Shown here piece after piece: positions 9,282-19,741 of a DNA stretch of 64,000 nt (position 1 is its first letter; every line of letters starts with the position of its first letter). The translations under genes and the position numbers were made by a program. Source of the stretch: Staphylotrichum longicolle (lineage: Eukaryota; Ascomycota; Sordariomycetes; Sordariales; Chaetomiaceae); the NCBI GenBank assembly GCA_019096155.1, contig JAHCVI010000001.1:4278001-4342000 (forward strand), given 5' to 3'. Below the pieces are notes generated by a model. The model was not told the origin of the DNA. It saw only the letters and a program-made list of their open reading frames with translations, and did not search any database.

Positions 9282-11747
9282 TCAGATGACAACGCCTTGC
9301 TCCTGGCGCGCCTTGAGAACGGCGCGATTCGCCAGGCGGGCCAGCTCGGCGGCAAAGTCGTCGACCATCTTCATATGGGTCATCTCGTCGCGGGCCAGCC
9401 GACGGAGGCGCATCTCCTTGATCAGCAGCGGCGCCGAGTTGAGAATATCGAGGTCGACGTCGGCGAGCGGGTGGAGCGGGTTGTGGATCATGTTGCAAAA
9501 GATGGTCCAGATGGCGGAGATGGGGTAAAAGACGGCCATCCTGAGCGGTTAGCGGATGAACAAGACATGAAGTTGAAGAATAAGGGGGATCAAGACAGGA
9601 ATGCAAAAGGGTAGCAAGGTAGGATCAGGACGGAAATCAACACGACAGACGGCGAGAGAGCAGACGACTCACCAGAAAACCTCGCCCATGAGGTTGTGGA
9701 CGATGGTGCGCAGGTAAATCATGGTGGAGCGGCTCGCCTCGACGGCGAGCTCGAGGCTCGAGCTGACGCCCTCCATGACAAAGCTCTGGCGGGCGGTCCA
9801 GGAGCGACACCTGCCGGTGGCCTCGTGAATGGTAGCCACCAGGTGGTGGTACTCGACGTGGATCATGATGCGCTCCATCTTTCGCGGCTCGGACATGTCC
9901 GGCTGGGGCCGCTCCTCGCGCAGGGACAGGGACGGGCGGAAGCCGAGCGGCACAGAAAGCCGCCAGGCCTCGAGCTCGTCGTCGAGGTGGCGGATGTCGC
10001 GGATGAGCTCGGCATCCGACTTGCGGATGGCGCGGGCCGAGTAGAGCAGCGTGTACGTCTTGGACTTGATGATGTCGAGGCGCACGTCGCCCGGGAGCAG
10101 CGGGACGGCTGTGTCGTCGAGCAGCAGATGCTCGAACTCGGGGATGTCGTCGACGTACTTGAAATCGAGATACCCCTGAGGGAGCGTCAGGTCGCAGTCG
10201 TCGTCGTTGATCGACGGCGGCTGGCCGGTGCGCAGCGAGATCTCCTTGTCGTTGCAATAGATCATCCAAAAGAGCTTGCGCAGCTGGTTCTTGACGCGCC
10301 ACGCCTTGTCGGAGACGGATGTCAGCGGTGGGACGACGATGGTGTTGGCGCCAAGCGTAAACATCATGCGGCAGGCGACAGAGTGGAACACGGCCGCCTT
10401 TTGCAGCTGCCCGAGCAAGAAGTGGTACAGGGACTGCACATACAGTCAGTTCGGCTCACGGTTCTTCCGACGCCGGGAAACACAAACTCACCAGGATGAA
10501 GCAAGCCTGGAGGCCGTCGATGGACGTCTCGTGGAGGACCTGAGGCAGCAGGTATTGTGCCTGGACCGCGCACTCCTCGCTGTCGAGCGAGGGCATCGAG
10601 GTAGGGTACATGTGGTGGAGGGACAGGAGGGCGAGGAAGGCAAAGATGCAGGTGCGGGCAGCGACGGACTCGAGGGAGCACCAACCGGCGCGCTCGTCGT
10701 AGGCGGCCTCGATGGTCTGTTTGAACAGGACGGCGTCGATGGCCGGCCAGATGCGCTTGAAGGGATTGGCCGCGAACATCTCGAGGCACTCCTCGACGAC
10801 GTGGCGCTCCGGCAGCTCCATGCGGGAGGAGAGGTGCACGGAGCTGGGGCACAGGAAGGCCGGGTGGGCACGGGGCCGGGCGGGGGCCGAGAGGGACAGG
10901 GCCTGGAGCGGGGCGCTCTCGCCGGTCCGGGAGGCGATCCACTTCTGGCCTTCCTTGGAGAGGAAGGGGATGCCGTTGTGGAGACTGATGTCGCCGAGGT
11001 GCCGGCCGGCAAAGTGGAGCTTGCCAAAGACGGGCCCCTGGACGGACGCGGGCGACTCGGCGCGGATCGGCGAGTCTGCAAAGTGGTCCGACAGCTGGTA
11101 GCTCGGCGACGTCACTAGACTGCCCGAGTCGGGGGTGCCGTAGGTCGAGGCGTTGGTCTCTGCCGCCGAGGATGGGGTAAAGGGGGCGCTCCAGTTTATT
11201 GGCTGTTCGGGCAGGGCCTGCGGAGACGGAGACGGGAGACTTTCAAAGACGAGCACTGGCGGCGCCGGGTCCGGGATGGGTGCCCCAACTGCCCCGACTG
11301 CGCCAACGACCTGGACTGCCCCAACTGCCCCGACTGTCTCGACGGGCTTCCCTGCGGGCTCCAAGGGTTCCACGATCTCCATGGGGTCCCCCGCCGGGGG
11401 TATGCGCTCTGCATTTGCGGGCCTAACGTGGCCGTCAGTTGTGGAACTTGTTGGTGGTACGCGGCTCTCAAATTAAGGTGCAACGTACTTCTTTGCCTTC
11501 CCCCTCCGGCGGGTGGAGATGGGGCGGTTGAAGGTGCATGGCAGTTCGTGATGGCGGCACCAGTCGCAGCGGGGACTGGCGGCATCGCATTGGATCTACA
11601 TAGGAAGGTGTCAGTGCCAACTTCAAGTGTCCGTGTCCGTGTCGGTTTTCTTTTCATGAAATATGAAATGCGTGACATGGAAGCGTTGCGGGAATAACGT
11701 GGACGTGCCTTGCGCTGGTAGCATGAATCGCAGGCCCTCTTCCTCAT
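9282..11747 (-). CDS. Zn(II)2Cys6 fungal-type transcription factor
   Basis: Five exons on the minus strand: 11747-11709, 11595-11489, 11422-10492, 10433-9673 and 9540-9282, giving 698 residues. The zinc cluster is split by intron 1. Exon 1 gives MRKRACDSCYQRK and exon 2 continues IQCDAASPRCDWCRHHELPC, so the spacing is CX2CX6CX6CX2CX6C, the canonical binuclear cluster. Intron 1 needs a GC donor (AAG|GCACGT), a rare but known class. A Gly/Ala/Val/Pro-rich linker follows. The middle region carries the helices of the fungal-specific regulatory domain (PF04082 type), including LRKLFWMIYCNDKEISLRTG. The protein is nuclear and is expected to bind CGG-type half-sites. It is divergent from the PDR pump at 12409 and lies next to the secondary-metabolite locus, so it may control either or both. 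The target is not known. Confidence 0.85.
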
Positions 11748-12408
11748 CCTTGTCACGGCGCTGGGGGCGGCTTGTGCAAGATGTGCTGTACTGTATATCT
11801 GTATATGCTGTCGTGGTGTTCACAATTTCTGGGATGGGCTTCCGCGGGGCGTGCAAAATAGCTCTGGCCAGGAGATTGATGACTTGGAATTTGCTCGCCT
11901 TGATCAGCGGTCGCGGGCCGCGTTTTGGCTGAAACGTATCCCGTGGCCACGCAACGCCGTTCGCGGCTGCGTTGCTGCGCCGTATTGCGCTGAGGGCTTT
12001 GTCAGCGGTACCAGACAAACCGTGACGAAGACGGTGGCCCAATCTAACGTTGTTGTAACCAAGGAGGGCGTGCGGTGATTAGGTCAGCGGCATGAATCGA
12101 TCAAACAGGCGGCTCGGTTGGCGCCAACGACGCGCAGTCACTCTCTTTTTTCGACCAGCAAACCGCAAACGAGAATCAACGAATGTGGGCATCAACGGGC
12201 GCCCTAAATACCACTGCACATCCCCGATTCTTGCAGCCGCTCTCTCTTCGAAATGCAACCCGTAAGCTCTGCCCTCCCGGGCCAATTTCAGTCCTTTTCA
12301 GGTTTCTTTTCCCGGCCCGCGCGCCCTGAATCGGCAATCCTGGGGGCTTCTGCTTCTGCCTGCCAAGTGCCAAGTTCCCACGCGCTCCTACCCTAACCCT
12401 CCATCTCG
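11748..12408. promoter_or_regulatory. Shared divergent promoter, Zn2Cys6 factor and PDR pump
   Basis: These 661 bases separate the start codons of two divergent genes and must hold both promoters. GC content is lower than in the flanking exons. No unambiguous TATA box or CGG-N-CCG palindrome was found. The short CCCTAACCCT near 12390 resembles a telomere unit but is a single occurrence. Confidence 0.55.
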
Positions 12409-15400
12409 ATGGCGAGATCACACTCCAGCTCCATGACGGCGTCGGAAAATGAAAATGAGACGCAGTGGACCGCCCGACCCAAAGAGGGCCGCCTCGGCCC
12501 CGACCTGCGCCCGCGTCGCCTGGGCATCACCTGGAAGGACCTGACGGTCACGGCCGTGGCCGCGGACGCCACGATCCAGGAGAACTTCACCTCGCAGTAC
12601 AACTTCCCCCAGAAGCTGCGCGACAAGAGGAGAAAGCCGCCGCTCAAGACGATCCTCGACGGCAGCCACGGGTGCGTGAAGCCCGGCGAGATGCTCCTGG
12701 TCCTCGGCCACCCCGGGTCCGGATGCACGACCCTGCTCAGCGCCCTGGCCAACCGCCGCCGGGGCTACCAGAGCGTCGATGGCGAGGTCCACTACGGCTC
12801 CATGCCCGCCGCCGACGCGGGGCCGTACAGCGGCCAGATCGTCATGAACACCGAGGACGAGCTCTTCTTCCCGTCCCTGACAGTGGACCAGACCATGGAC
12901 TTTGCGACCCGCCTCAAGGTCCCGTTCGACGCCTCGCAGGACGCGGCCGCGCGCGAGAAGCTGCGCAAGGAGACGCGGGACTTTCTTCTCGAGTCCATGG
13001 GCATCAGCCACACACACAGCACGAAGCTCGGCAACGAGTTCATCCGCGGTGTGTCGGGCGGCGAGCGTAAGCGCGTGTCCATCGTCGAATGCATGGCCAC
13101 GCGCGGCTCCGTCTTTTGCTGGGACAACAGCACACGTGGGCTCGACGCCAGCAAGTAAGTAACCCCCTTATACCCTTCGTCCAACTTTGGCTGACTGTCT
13201 AGTGCTCTCGAGTGGGCCAAGGTGGTCCGGGCCATGACCGACGTCCTCGGGCTGGCCTCGATTGCGACGCTCTACCAGGCCGGCAACGGCATCTACCACC
13301 TCTTCGACAAGGTGCTTATTCTCGACGGCGGCAAGCAGATCTACTATGGCCCCATGAAGGAGGCCCGGCCTTTTATGGAGGAGCTCGGATTTATCTGTCA
13401 GGAGGGCGCAAACGTGGCCGACTTTCTCACTGGCGTCACGGTGCCCACAGAGCGCAAGGTCCGGCCGGAGTGCGAAGCGACCTTCCCCAGGACACCCAGC
13501 GCACTGAAGGCAAGATACGAGGACTCGCCAATCTTTCACCGGATGCGGGCCGAGTACGACTACCCGACGAGCGAGGACGCCCGGGAGAATACGCGGCTCT
13601 TCCAGGAGGCGGTGGCCGCCGAGAAGCACAAGCAGCTCCCGAGCAGCAGCCCGCTGACCGTCAGCTTCCCGATGCAAGTCAAGTCGTGCGTGCTCCGGCA
13701 GTACCAGATTGTGTGGGGCGACAAGGCGACCTTCATCGTCAAGCAGGTCTTCACCATGATGCAAGCACTCATCATGGGATCGCTGTTTTACAATGCGCCC
13801 CAAAACTCGAGCGGCCTGTTCGTCAAGAGCGGTGCCCTCTTCTTCTCGCTGCTCTACAATGCCCTGCTGTCCATGACCGAGGTTACCAGCTCCTTCAACG
13901 GGCGGCCCATCCTTGTCAAGCACAAGCTCTTTGGCTTTTACCACCCCGCCGCCTTCTGCATCGCGCAGATCACGGCCGACATCCCGCTCATCTTGTTTCA
14001 GGTCTCCGTGTTTGGCGTCATCCTGTACTTCATGGTTGGCTTCACCGCGACAGCGGCCGCATTCTTCACGTACTGGGTCGTCTTGGTGGTGACGACCATG
14101 GTGAGTTTTGCCCTCCGCTCGCACCGACGTACCTAGCGCTAACTCGGGTTATCAGTGCATGACCGCCCTCTTCCGCGCCATCGGCGCCGCGTTTGCCAAG
14201 TTTGACGGCGCCGCCAAGGTCGCTGGGCTCTGCATCCTGTCGACCATGCTGTACACGGGCTACATGATTCAGAAGCCGCAGATGCACCCCTGGTTCGTGT
14301 GGATCTTCTGGATCAACCCGGTGGCTTACGCCTTTGACGCGCTCCTGTCCAACGAGTTCCACGGCAAGACCATCGACTGCGTCGGCAACAGCTTGGTCCC
14401 CAACGGCCCCGGCTACTCGGACCCCGCGCATCAGTCCTGCGCCGGCGTCACGGGATCGACGCAGGGCCAGACCTGGCTCACTGGCGACCAGTACCTCGGT
14501 GCTTTGACGTACAGCCAGACCCACATCTGGAGAAACCTTGGCATCCTCGTGGCGTGGTGGGCGCTCTTCGTCATCATCACCGTCGTCTCGACCATGCGAT
14601 GGCGGGCTGCCTCCGAGGGCGGCTCGACCCTGCTCATCCCGCGGGAGCGTGCCAGACTCGTTGTGCCCGCCGGGGAGGACGAAGAGGCCAATCTCGGCGA
14701 GAAGACGTCCGGTTCCCAGACCGTCAACCACCCCGACGAGGCTGCGGAGCAGGTTCTGATCAAGAACACGTCGCTCTTCACCTGGAAGAACCTGTCGTAC
14801 ACGGTCAAGACGTCTGAGGGCGAGCGGCTTCTCCTTGACAACGTGCAGGGGTGGGTCAAACCTGGCATGCTGGGCGCGCTGATGGGCTCCTCGGGCGCCG
14901 GCAAGACGACACTGCTCGACGTGCTGGCCCAGCGCAAGACCGAGGGGACCATCCGCGGCTCGATCCTGGTCGACGGCCGGCCGCTGCCCATCTCGTTCCA
15001 GCGCTCGGCTGGCTACTGCGAGCAGCTCGATGTGCATGAGCCGTTTGCCACAGTGCGCGAGGCGCTCGAGTTCTCGGCCCTTCTGCGCCAGCGCCGTGAT
15101 GTCCCCAGGGAGGAGAAGCTCAAGTATGTCGACACCATCATCGACCTCCTCGAGCTGCACGACCTCGCGGACACGCTCATCGGCCAGCCCGGCGCCGGCT
15201 TGACCATCGAGCAGCGCAAGCGCGTGACCATTGGCGTCGAGCTCGTTGCCAAGCCGAGCATCCTGATCTTCCTGGACGAGCCCACCTCGGGCCTCGACGG
15301 GCAAGCGGCGTACAACACGGTGCGGTTCCTGCGCAAGCTCGCCGACGTCGGCCAGGCCGTGCTCGTCACGATCCATCAGCCGTCGGCCCAAATCTTCTCA

Positions 15401-16669
15401 GTCTTTGACACGCTGTTGCTCCTCGCCGGCGGCGGCAAGACCGTGTATTTTGGCGACATTGGCGAGGGCGGCCAGACTGTCAAGGGGTACTTTGATCGCT
15501 ATGGTGCGCCGTGCCCCCCCGAGACCAACCTGGCGGAGCATGTGATCGACGTCGTGTCTGGCTCTCTCTCCCAGGGCAAGGACTGGAGCCAGGTCTGGCT
15601 CTCATCGCCCGAGCACGAGGCGGTGACGAGGGAGCTGGACGAGCTCATTGCCGACGCCGCGGCCAACCCGCCCAAGACAATGGACGACGGCCACGAGTTT
15701 GCCACGACCATCTGGGAGCAGCTCAAGCTGGTGACGAAGCGGACCAGTGTGTCGCTGTACCGCAACGTCGACTACGTCAACAACAAGGTGGCGCTGCACT
15801 TTGTGGCTTCGCTGTTCAACGGCTTCTCGTTCTTCCAGATCGGCCACTCGGTCAACGACCTGCAGATGCGCCTCTTCACCGTCTTCAACTTCATCTTTGT
15901 GGCCCCCGGCATCATCAACCACATGCAGCCGCTGTTCATCCAGCGCCGCGACATCTTTGAGACGCGTGAGAAGAAGTCCAAGATGTACTCGTGGGTGGCC
16001 TTTGTGACGGCGGCCATCATCTCGGAGCTCCCCTACCTCGTCCTCTGCGCGGTGCTCTACTTTGCCTGCTGGTACTACACGGTCGGGTTCCCCCACGACT
16101 CGAGCCGGGCGGGCTCGACCTTCTTCGTCATGCTCATGTTCGAGTTCGTCTACACGGGCATCGGGCAGTTTGAGGCGGCCTACGCGCCCAGCGAGCTCTT
16201 TGCCGCCCTCGTCAACCCCGTCGTCATTGGCATCCTGGTCTCGTTCTGCGGCGTGCTCGTCCCGTACGCGCAGATCCCGGCCTTCTGGCGGTACTGGCTG
16301 TACTGGATCAACCCGTTCAACTACCTGACGGGCAGCATGCTCATCTTTGGCATCTGGGGCACCGAGGTGACGTGCGCCCCGGGCGAGCTCGCTCGGTTCG
16401 ACCCCGCCAACGGCACCTGCGGCGAGTACCTCGCGGGGTACATGCACGGGATGGGCAGGGGCGCCAAGCTGCTGAATCCCGAGGCGACGACGCAGTGCGA
16501 GGTCTGCCCGTTCAGCAGCGGCAGTGTTTACCTGAAGGCGCTCAACCTCAACGAGTACTACTACGGCTGGCGGGACGCGGGTATCGTCGTCATCTTCGTC
16601 CTCAGCTCGTACGCCTTGGTGTTTTTGCTGATGAGGCTGAGGACCAGGGCGTCTAAGAAGGCGGAGTGA
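12409..16669 (+). CDS. PDR-type (ABCG) multidrug transporter, AtrB-like
   Basis: Three exons (12409-13154, 13203-14100, 14156-16669) give 1385 residues in the full-size PDR arrangement NBD-TMD-NBD-TMD. NBD1 has Walker A GHPGSGCTT at about 100-108, signature VSGGERKRVS and the degenerate Walker B DNSTRGLDAS. NBD2 has GSSGAGKTT near 792, a degenerate signature LTIEQRKRV and FLDEPTSGLDG. This asymmetry is normal for PDR pumps, in which one ATP site is inactive. The short N-terminus, followed directly by LGITWKDLTV and later CVKPGEMLLVLG, matches the AtrB/BMR1 group that exports fungicides, plant phenolics and fungal metabolites across the plasma membrane. It is divergent from a Zn2Cys6 gene and borders the metabolite cluster, so self-protection or product export is plausible but unproven. 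Confidence 0.93.
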
Positions 16670-17630
16670 CGGGGTTCAGTTCATCTGTTTTCGTGTTAGA
16701 TCATTAGTGTCTCCCCTCTCATCAAGGAATGGAATTAATTGGGTATTATGGGCATATAAATTCATAGCATGGCGTTCTGTATGTACCTGGGCATCTCAAG
16801 ACTAGAGATGGAAGCATCACGCGAATCATGGATTGGGACAGTTAATGAGCGGACAGCATTGTCGCATTGTACATCAACACTGGTATATAGCATGGATGAA
16901 ACACCGTTTGCTGGCAACAGAGCACATGAAGCTTGCGGTGAGAGCTTATGTTGAAGGCTGTAATCTGGAACACAGCATCAAACTCAGCCACCACGCACTC
17001 AATCTACGAACATCCAGCGTCAAGCTACACCTGTCGCCAGCATGGAGCAACTCGGCAATGAGGACATGAAGCGAAATCACGGACATTGAAATGCCGTCTC
17101 CTCTCCCCCGTGTTCTTCGGTCCCCGTTCCGTGGCCGGACCGGAGAAGTCAGCCAGTCGGCGTAATCCGGGGCTAAGCCAGGCATGAAAGGTGTTCGTTC
17201 CACAAGGCGGGGCGGAGAGCAAATGCTCAAAGACCCCCTGGTCGAGGATCGTCTCTGGGCACCAACGTTAAAGCGACTTGGCACTCTGGGCGTTTCTGGG
17301 CATGACTGGGCACACTTGGTGCCGGGGGCCTAATTGGCGAACCCCGTGTGTCACACCAGGGACCCCCGCGAACCCCTGGTGAGCCTGGGCTGGCTGCGAT
17401 GCAACGCCATGCCGCGCACCCGGCGACCAAAGCCCGTCAGCCGATGTTGGTGCAGGAAGGGTCGAAGAGGGCTCGGGACCCGCACCAACCCAATATAATG
17501 TGCAAACAGTGTTGGAGGTACGTCAGCTTCTGCCTGCTTCGGCACACGTCTCGCGATTGTCCCTTCTTTTTACCTCGATCGCGAGCCCATTAAACAGCAC
17601 CCCCCGGCGGCACACTTTCTGCAAGTCAAA
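16670..17630. other. Intergenic and promoter of the MDR gene
   Basis: No gene is seen. The segment from about 17280 to 17630 resembles 32640-33027 in pieces: TCTGGGCGTTTCTGGGC-type repeats, a block around CAACGCCATGCCGCG, GTACGTCAGCTTC, and CGGCACACTTTCTGCAAGTC. It is therefore the upstream part of the duplicated segment described with the pseudogenes. CGGCACACTTTCTGCAAGTC ends eight bases before the ATG and is the most strongly conserved piece. Confidence 0.6.
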
Positions 17631-18707
17631 ATGCCCAGCTTCTTGGCTCAGTCCATCTTGAGAGCTACACGATCCGCTTCAGCCTCCGCTTCAGCCTCCG
17701 CCTCCTCAGTAGCCCACATTCACCGCCGTCAGTTCAAGGCCGCATTTCACCATTCCCGCACTCTCAACATGAAGGTCGCTCGCGTCACGTCGTGGGGCTC
17801 CGCGCCCGTCCTCTCCGACGCCCCCGACCTGCCCGCGCCCTCGCCCTCGCAGGTCCAGGTCAAGGTCGTAGCCGTCGCCGTCCCCCGTGTGGTGCGCGGG
17901 CGCGCCCTCGGCCTCCACTCTAGCGCCCGGGGCGCCGCTCTTCCCTTCGATCCCACCGTCGACGGCATCGTCCAGGACGAGGCCTCGGGCGATCTCTACT
18001 ACGTCAGCCCCAACAGCGCTTCCCTCTTTGCCGAGCGCGCCAACGTTGAGCGGCAGACGCTCGTCAAGCTCGCCCCCGGCGCGGATGCCGTTGCCGTTGC
18101 GACGCTCGTCAACCCGGTCGCCAGTAGCTGGATGGCTCTCCGCGTCCGCGCCATTCCTGGCGGCTGCGAGGGTGCCACTGTTCTCGTGGTCGGCGCCACT
18201 GGCGCTAGCGGTCGGGCCGCCGTTGCCGTGGCTCGCTCCCTCGGCGCAGCCCGCATCATCGGCACCTCGCGCAGCGAGGCGTCGATTGCTACCGTCGAGG
18301 GCCTCGACGAGCGCGTCGTGCTGCAGGACCCCTTTGCCTTGCCGGCCAATCTGGGCCCCATCCACATCATCCTCGACTTCGTCGGCGGCAAGGCCGCCAC
18401 TGGCATCCTGCAGACTGCCCAGCTCGAGCCCGGCAAGGAGCTGCAGTACATTCACGTCGGCGATCTCGCTGGCGAGGAGACCATCACGGTGCCCTCCAAG
18501 CTGCTCAACGCCAGGCCCGTCCGCATCACAGGCTCGGGCATGGGCGCGTGGGGCAAGATGGAGATCAAGAAGGAGATTGGCGGGCTGCTGGCTGCTGTGG
18601 CCAAGATGCCTCGCCCGGAGGATATTGTGATCACCAAGTTTGAGGACATTGAATCCGTTTGGGACACCGAGGAGGCCAAGACCAAGAGGTTCGTGTTGGT
18701 TTGGTAG
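17631..18707 (+). CDS. Zinc-less MDR oxidoreductase (quinone oxidoreductase-like)
   Basis: An intronless frame of 358 residues. The N-terminal 46 residues are rich in Ser, Ala, Arg and His with few acids, so they could act as a mitochondrial presequence. The alternative start MKVARVTSWGS at 17769 gives the family's usual N-terminus. The Rossmann dinucleotide site is VLVVGATGASGRAAVAVARS at about residues 188-207. The zinc-ligand motifs of alcohol dehydrogenases are absent, which places it with NADPH:quinone/enone reductases of the MDR superfamily. TdiC of the terrequinone pathway is also an MDR reductase, but this match is at superfamily level only. It is followed by the DMATS gene, and both have decayed copies in the same order at 33.0-35.5 kb. 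This co-duplication suggests a linked role. Confidence 0.85.
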   Translation: MPSFLAQSILRATRSASASASASASSVAHIHRRQFKAAFHHSRTLNMKVARVTSWGSAPVLSDAPDLPAPSPSQVQVKVVAVAVPRVVRGRALGLHSSARGAALPFDPTVDGIVQDEASGDLYYVSPNSASLFAERANVERQTLVKLAPGADAVAVATLVNPVASSWMALRVRAIPGGCEGATVLVVGATGASGRAAVAVARSLGAARIIGTSRSEASIATVEGLDERVVLQDPFALPANLGPIHIILDFVGGKAATGILQTAQLEPGKELQYIHVGDLAGEETITVPSKLLNARPVRITGSGMGAWGKMEIKKEIGGLLAAVAKMPRPEDIVITKFEDIESVWDTEEAKTKRFVLVW

Positions 18708-19034
18708 AGAACGTGGCGTGGTGGGATCACGATTCACATGTACTGTTACTTTAAAAAAACAATCCATTTCATGTCATGCTAGCCAGTTAGAATTCATCTT
18801 CTGTCTCCTCCACACCATATTGCTCGCAGCGATTTTTCTGGCTGTCAGAAACCGTCATGGTCCACTTTCTTCCTTCCTCGGGGTGTTCGAGTCGAGAACG
18901 CAAGAGACAGGCAAGCCGCGGAACTAGGATCAGGGGGTCCCAACCGATCTCAGATCCACAACGGTTGCCAAGCTTCAGCCCCAGCCGCGCGCCGCTTCCC
19001 CCCTGGAGGTTGCAGCTTCGCATGTCTGGTTCGG
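18708..19034. other. Intergenic, 3' side of the MDR gene
   Basis: No supported gene. It leads into the palindrome-bearing spacer upstream of the DMATS gene. Confidence 0.4.
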
Positions 19035-19148
19035 CCGCTTATTCAGCGGAGCAAACTGTCGAATCCCGTCTCCCATCAAATCACATCAAAGCTGGTCTTG
19101 GTTCGCCGCTTATATCAGCGGACGGAAAGCCTTCCGCTGAATCAGCGG
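19035..19148. promoter_or_regulatory. Three CCG-N9/10-CGG palindromes upstream of DMATS
   Basis: Three inverted repeats with CCG/CGG ends lie in 114 bases: CCGCTTATTCAGCGG (19035-19049, N9), CCGCTTATATCAGCGG (19106-19121, N10) and CCGCTGAATCAGCGG (19134-19148, N9, near-perfect palindrome). The core is CCGCTNAATCAGCGG-like. Spaced CGG half-sites are the recognised targets of Zn2Cys6 dimers. The same motif occurs three times in the matching spacer between the decayed gene copies (34031-34122). It lies about 600 bases from the DMATS start. Confidence 0.6.
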
Positions 19149-19605
19149 CAGATCTCAGACGGGTTCCAGGCGCCAGGGTACGCGCGCCAAGCAAACGCAC
19201 CTGTGGACCGTTACATTCTGCATACGGATCCGTATCCCGTAATTCGTCGCGTATGGAATACATGTCTTACATTCAGAGAAGAGTGTTGAGAGAAAGAAAA
19301 AAGACAAGATTAATGTTACATACCAAGCCCTGAATTCTTCAGCTAGGGCGAGCATTCTGCAGTCTTGCGGCTGCGCTGAGGCCGTCATAAATCAGCCCTG
19401 CCACTTGACAGCTACCTTCTTGCTGCCGGCGATCAAAAACCACACCTCGGCCGCTGACACAGAGGAGTCGGACAGTCGCCGCCCAGGAACTTGGGCATGG
19501 CCGGGTGGTCTTCGGGGATAGGGATCCCGTCGAAGCCCCTTGGAAGGGTTAGATCCATGTGCCGAGGCATCGGGCATGTCACGAGTGTGCGAGTGTGTGG
19601 TAGAT

Positions 19606-19611
19606 TATATA
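19606..19611 (+). promoter_or_regulatory. TATA box candidate for DMATS
   Basis: TATATA in the context GATTATATACAAT, 136 bases upstream of the DMATS ATG, in a region otherwise without A/T runs. The distance suits a start site about 100 bases before the ATG. The remaining spacer from 19149 to 19741 has no supported gene. Confidence 0.4.
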
Positions 19612-19741
19612 CAATGGGGATAGGTCTGCACAAAACATGACCTTCAGTCTCTCAGAGGTGTTGAGCTTTTGTTTTGTCATCTGCTTCGGCCAATCATTGT
19701 GAACCCCCACATATCGCAATCTCATACTGTCTCTTTTCGTC

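Noticed and set aside
12385..12400. CCCTAACCCT, telomere-like
   Set aside because: A single short occurrence in a promoter, as is the lone TTAGGG at 46763. No tandem array.
13168..16447. Long minus-strand frames opposite the ABC transporter
   Set aside because: Antisense shadow of a GC-rich exon. No family features, while the plus strand has complete Walker and signature motifs.
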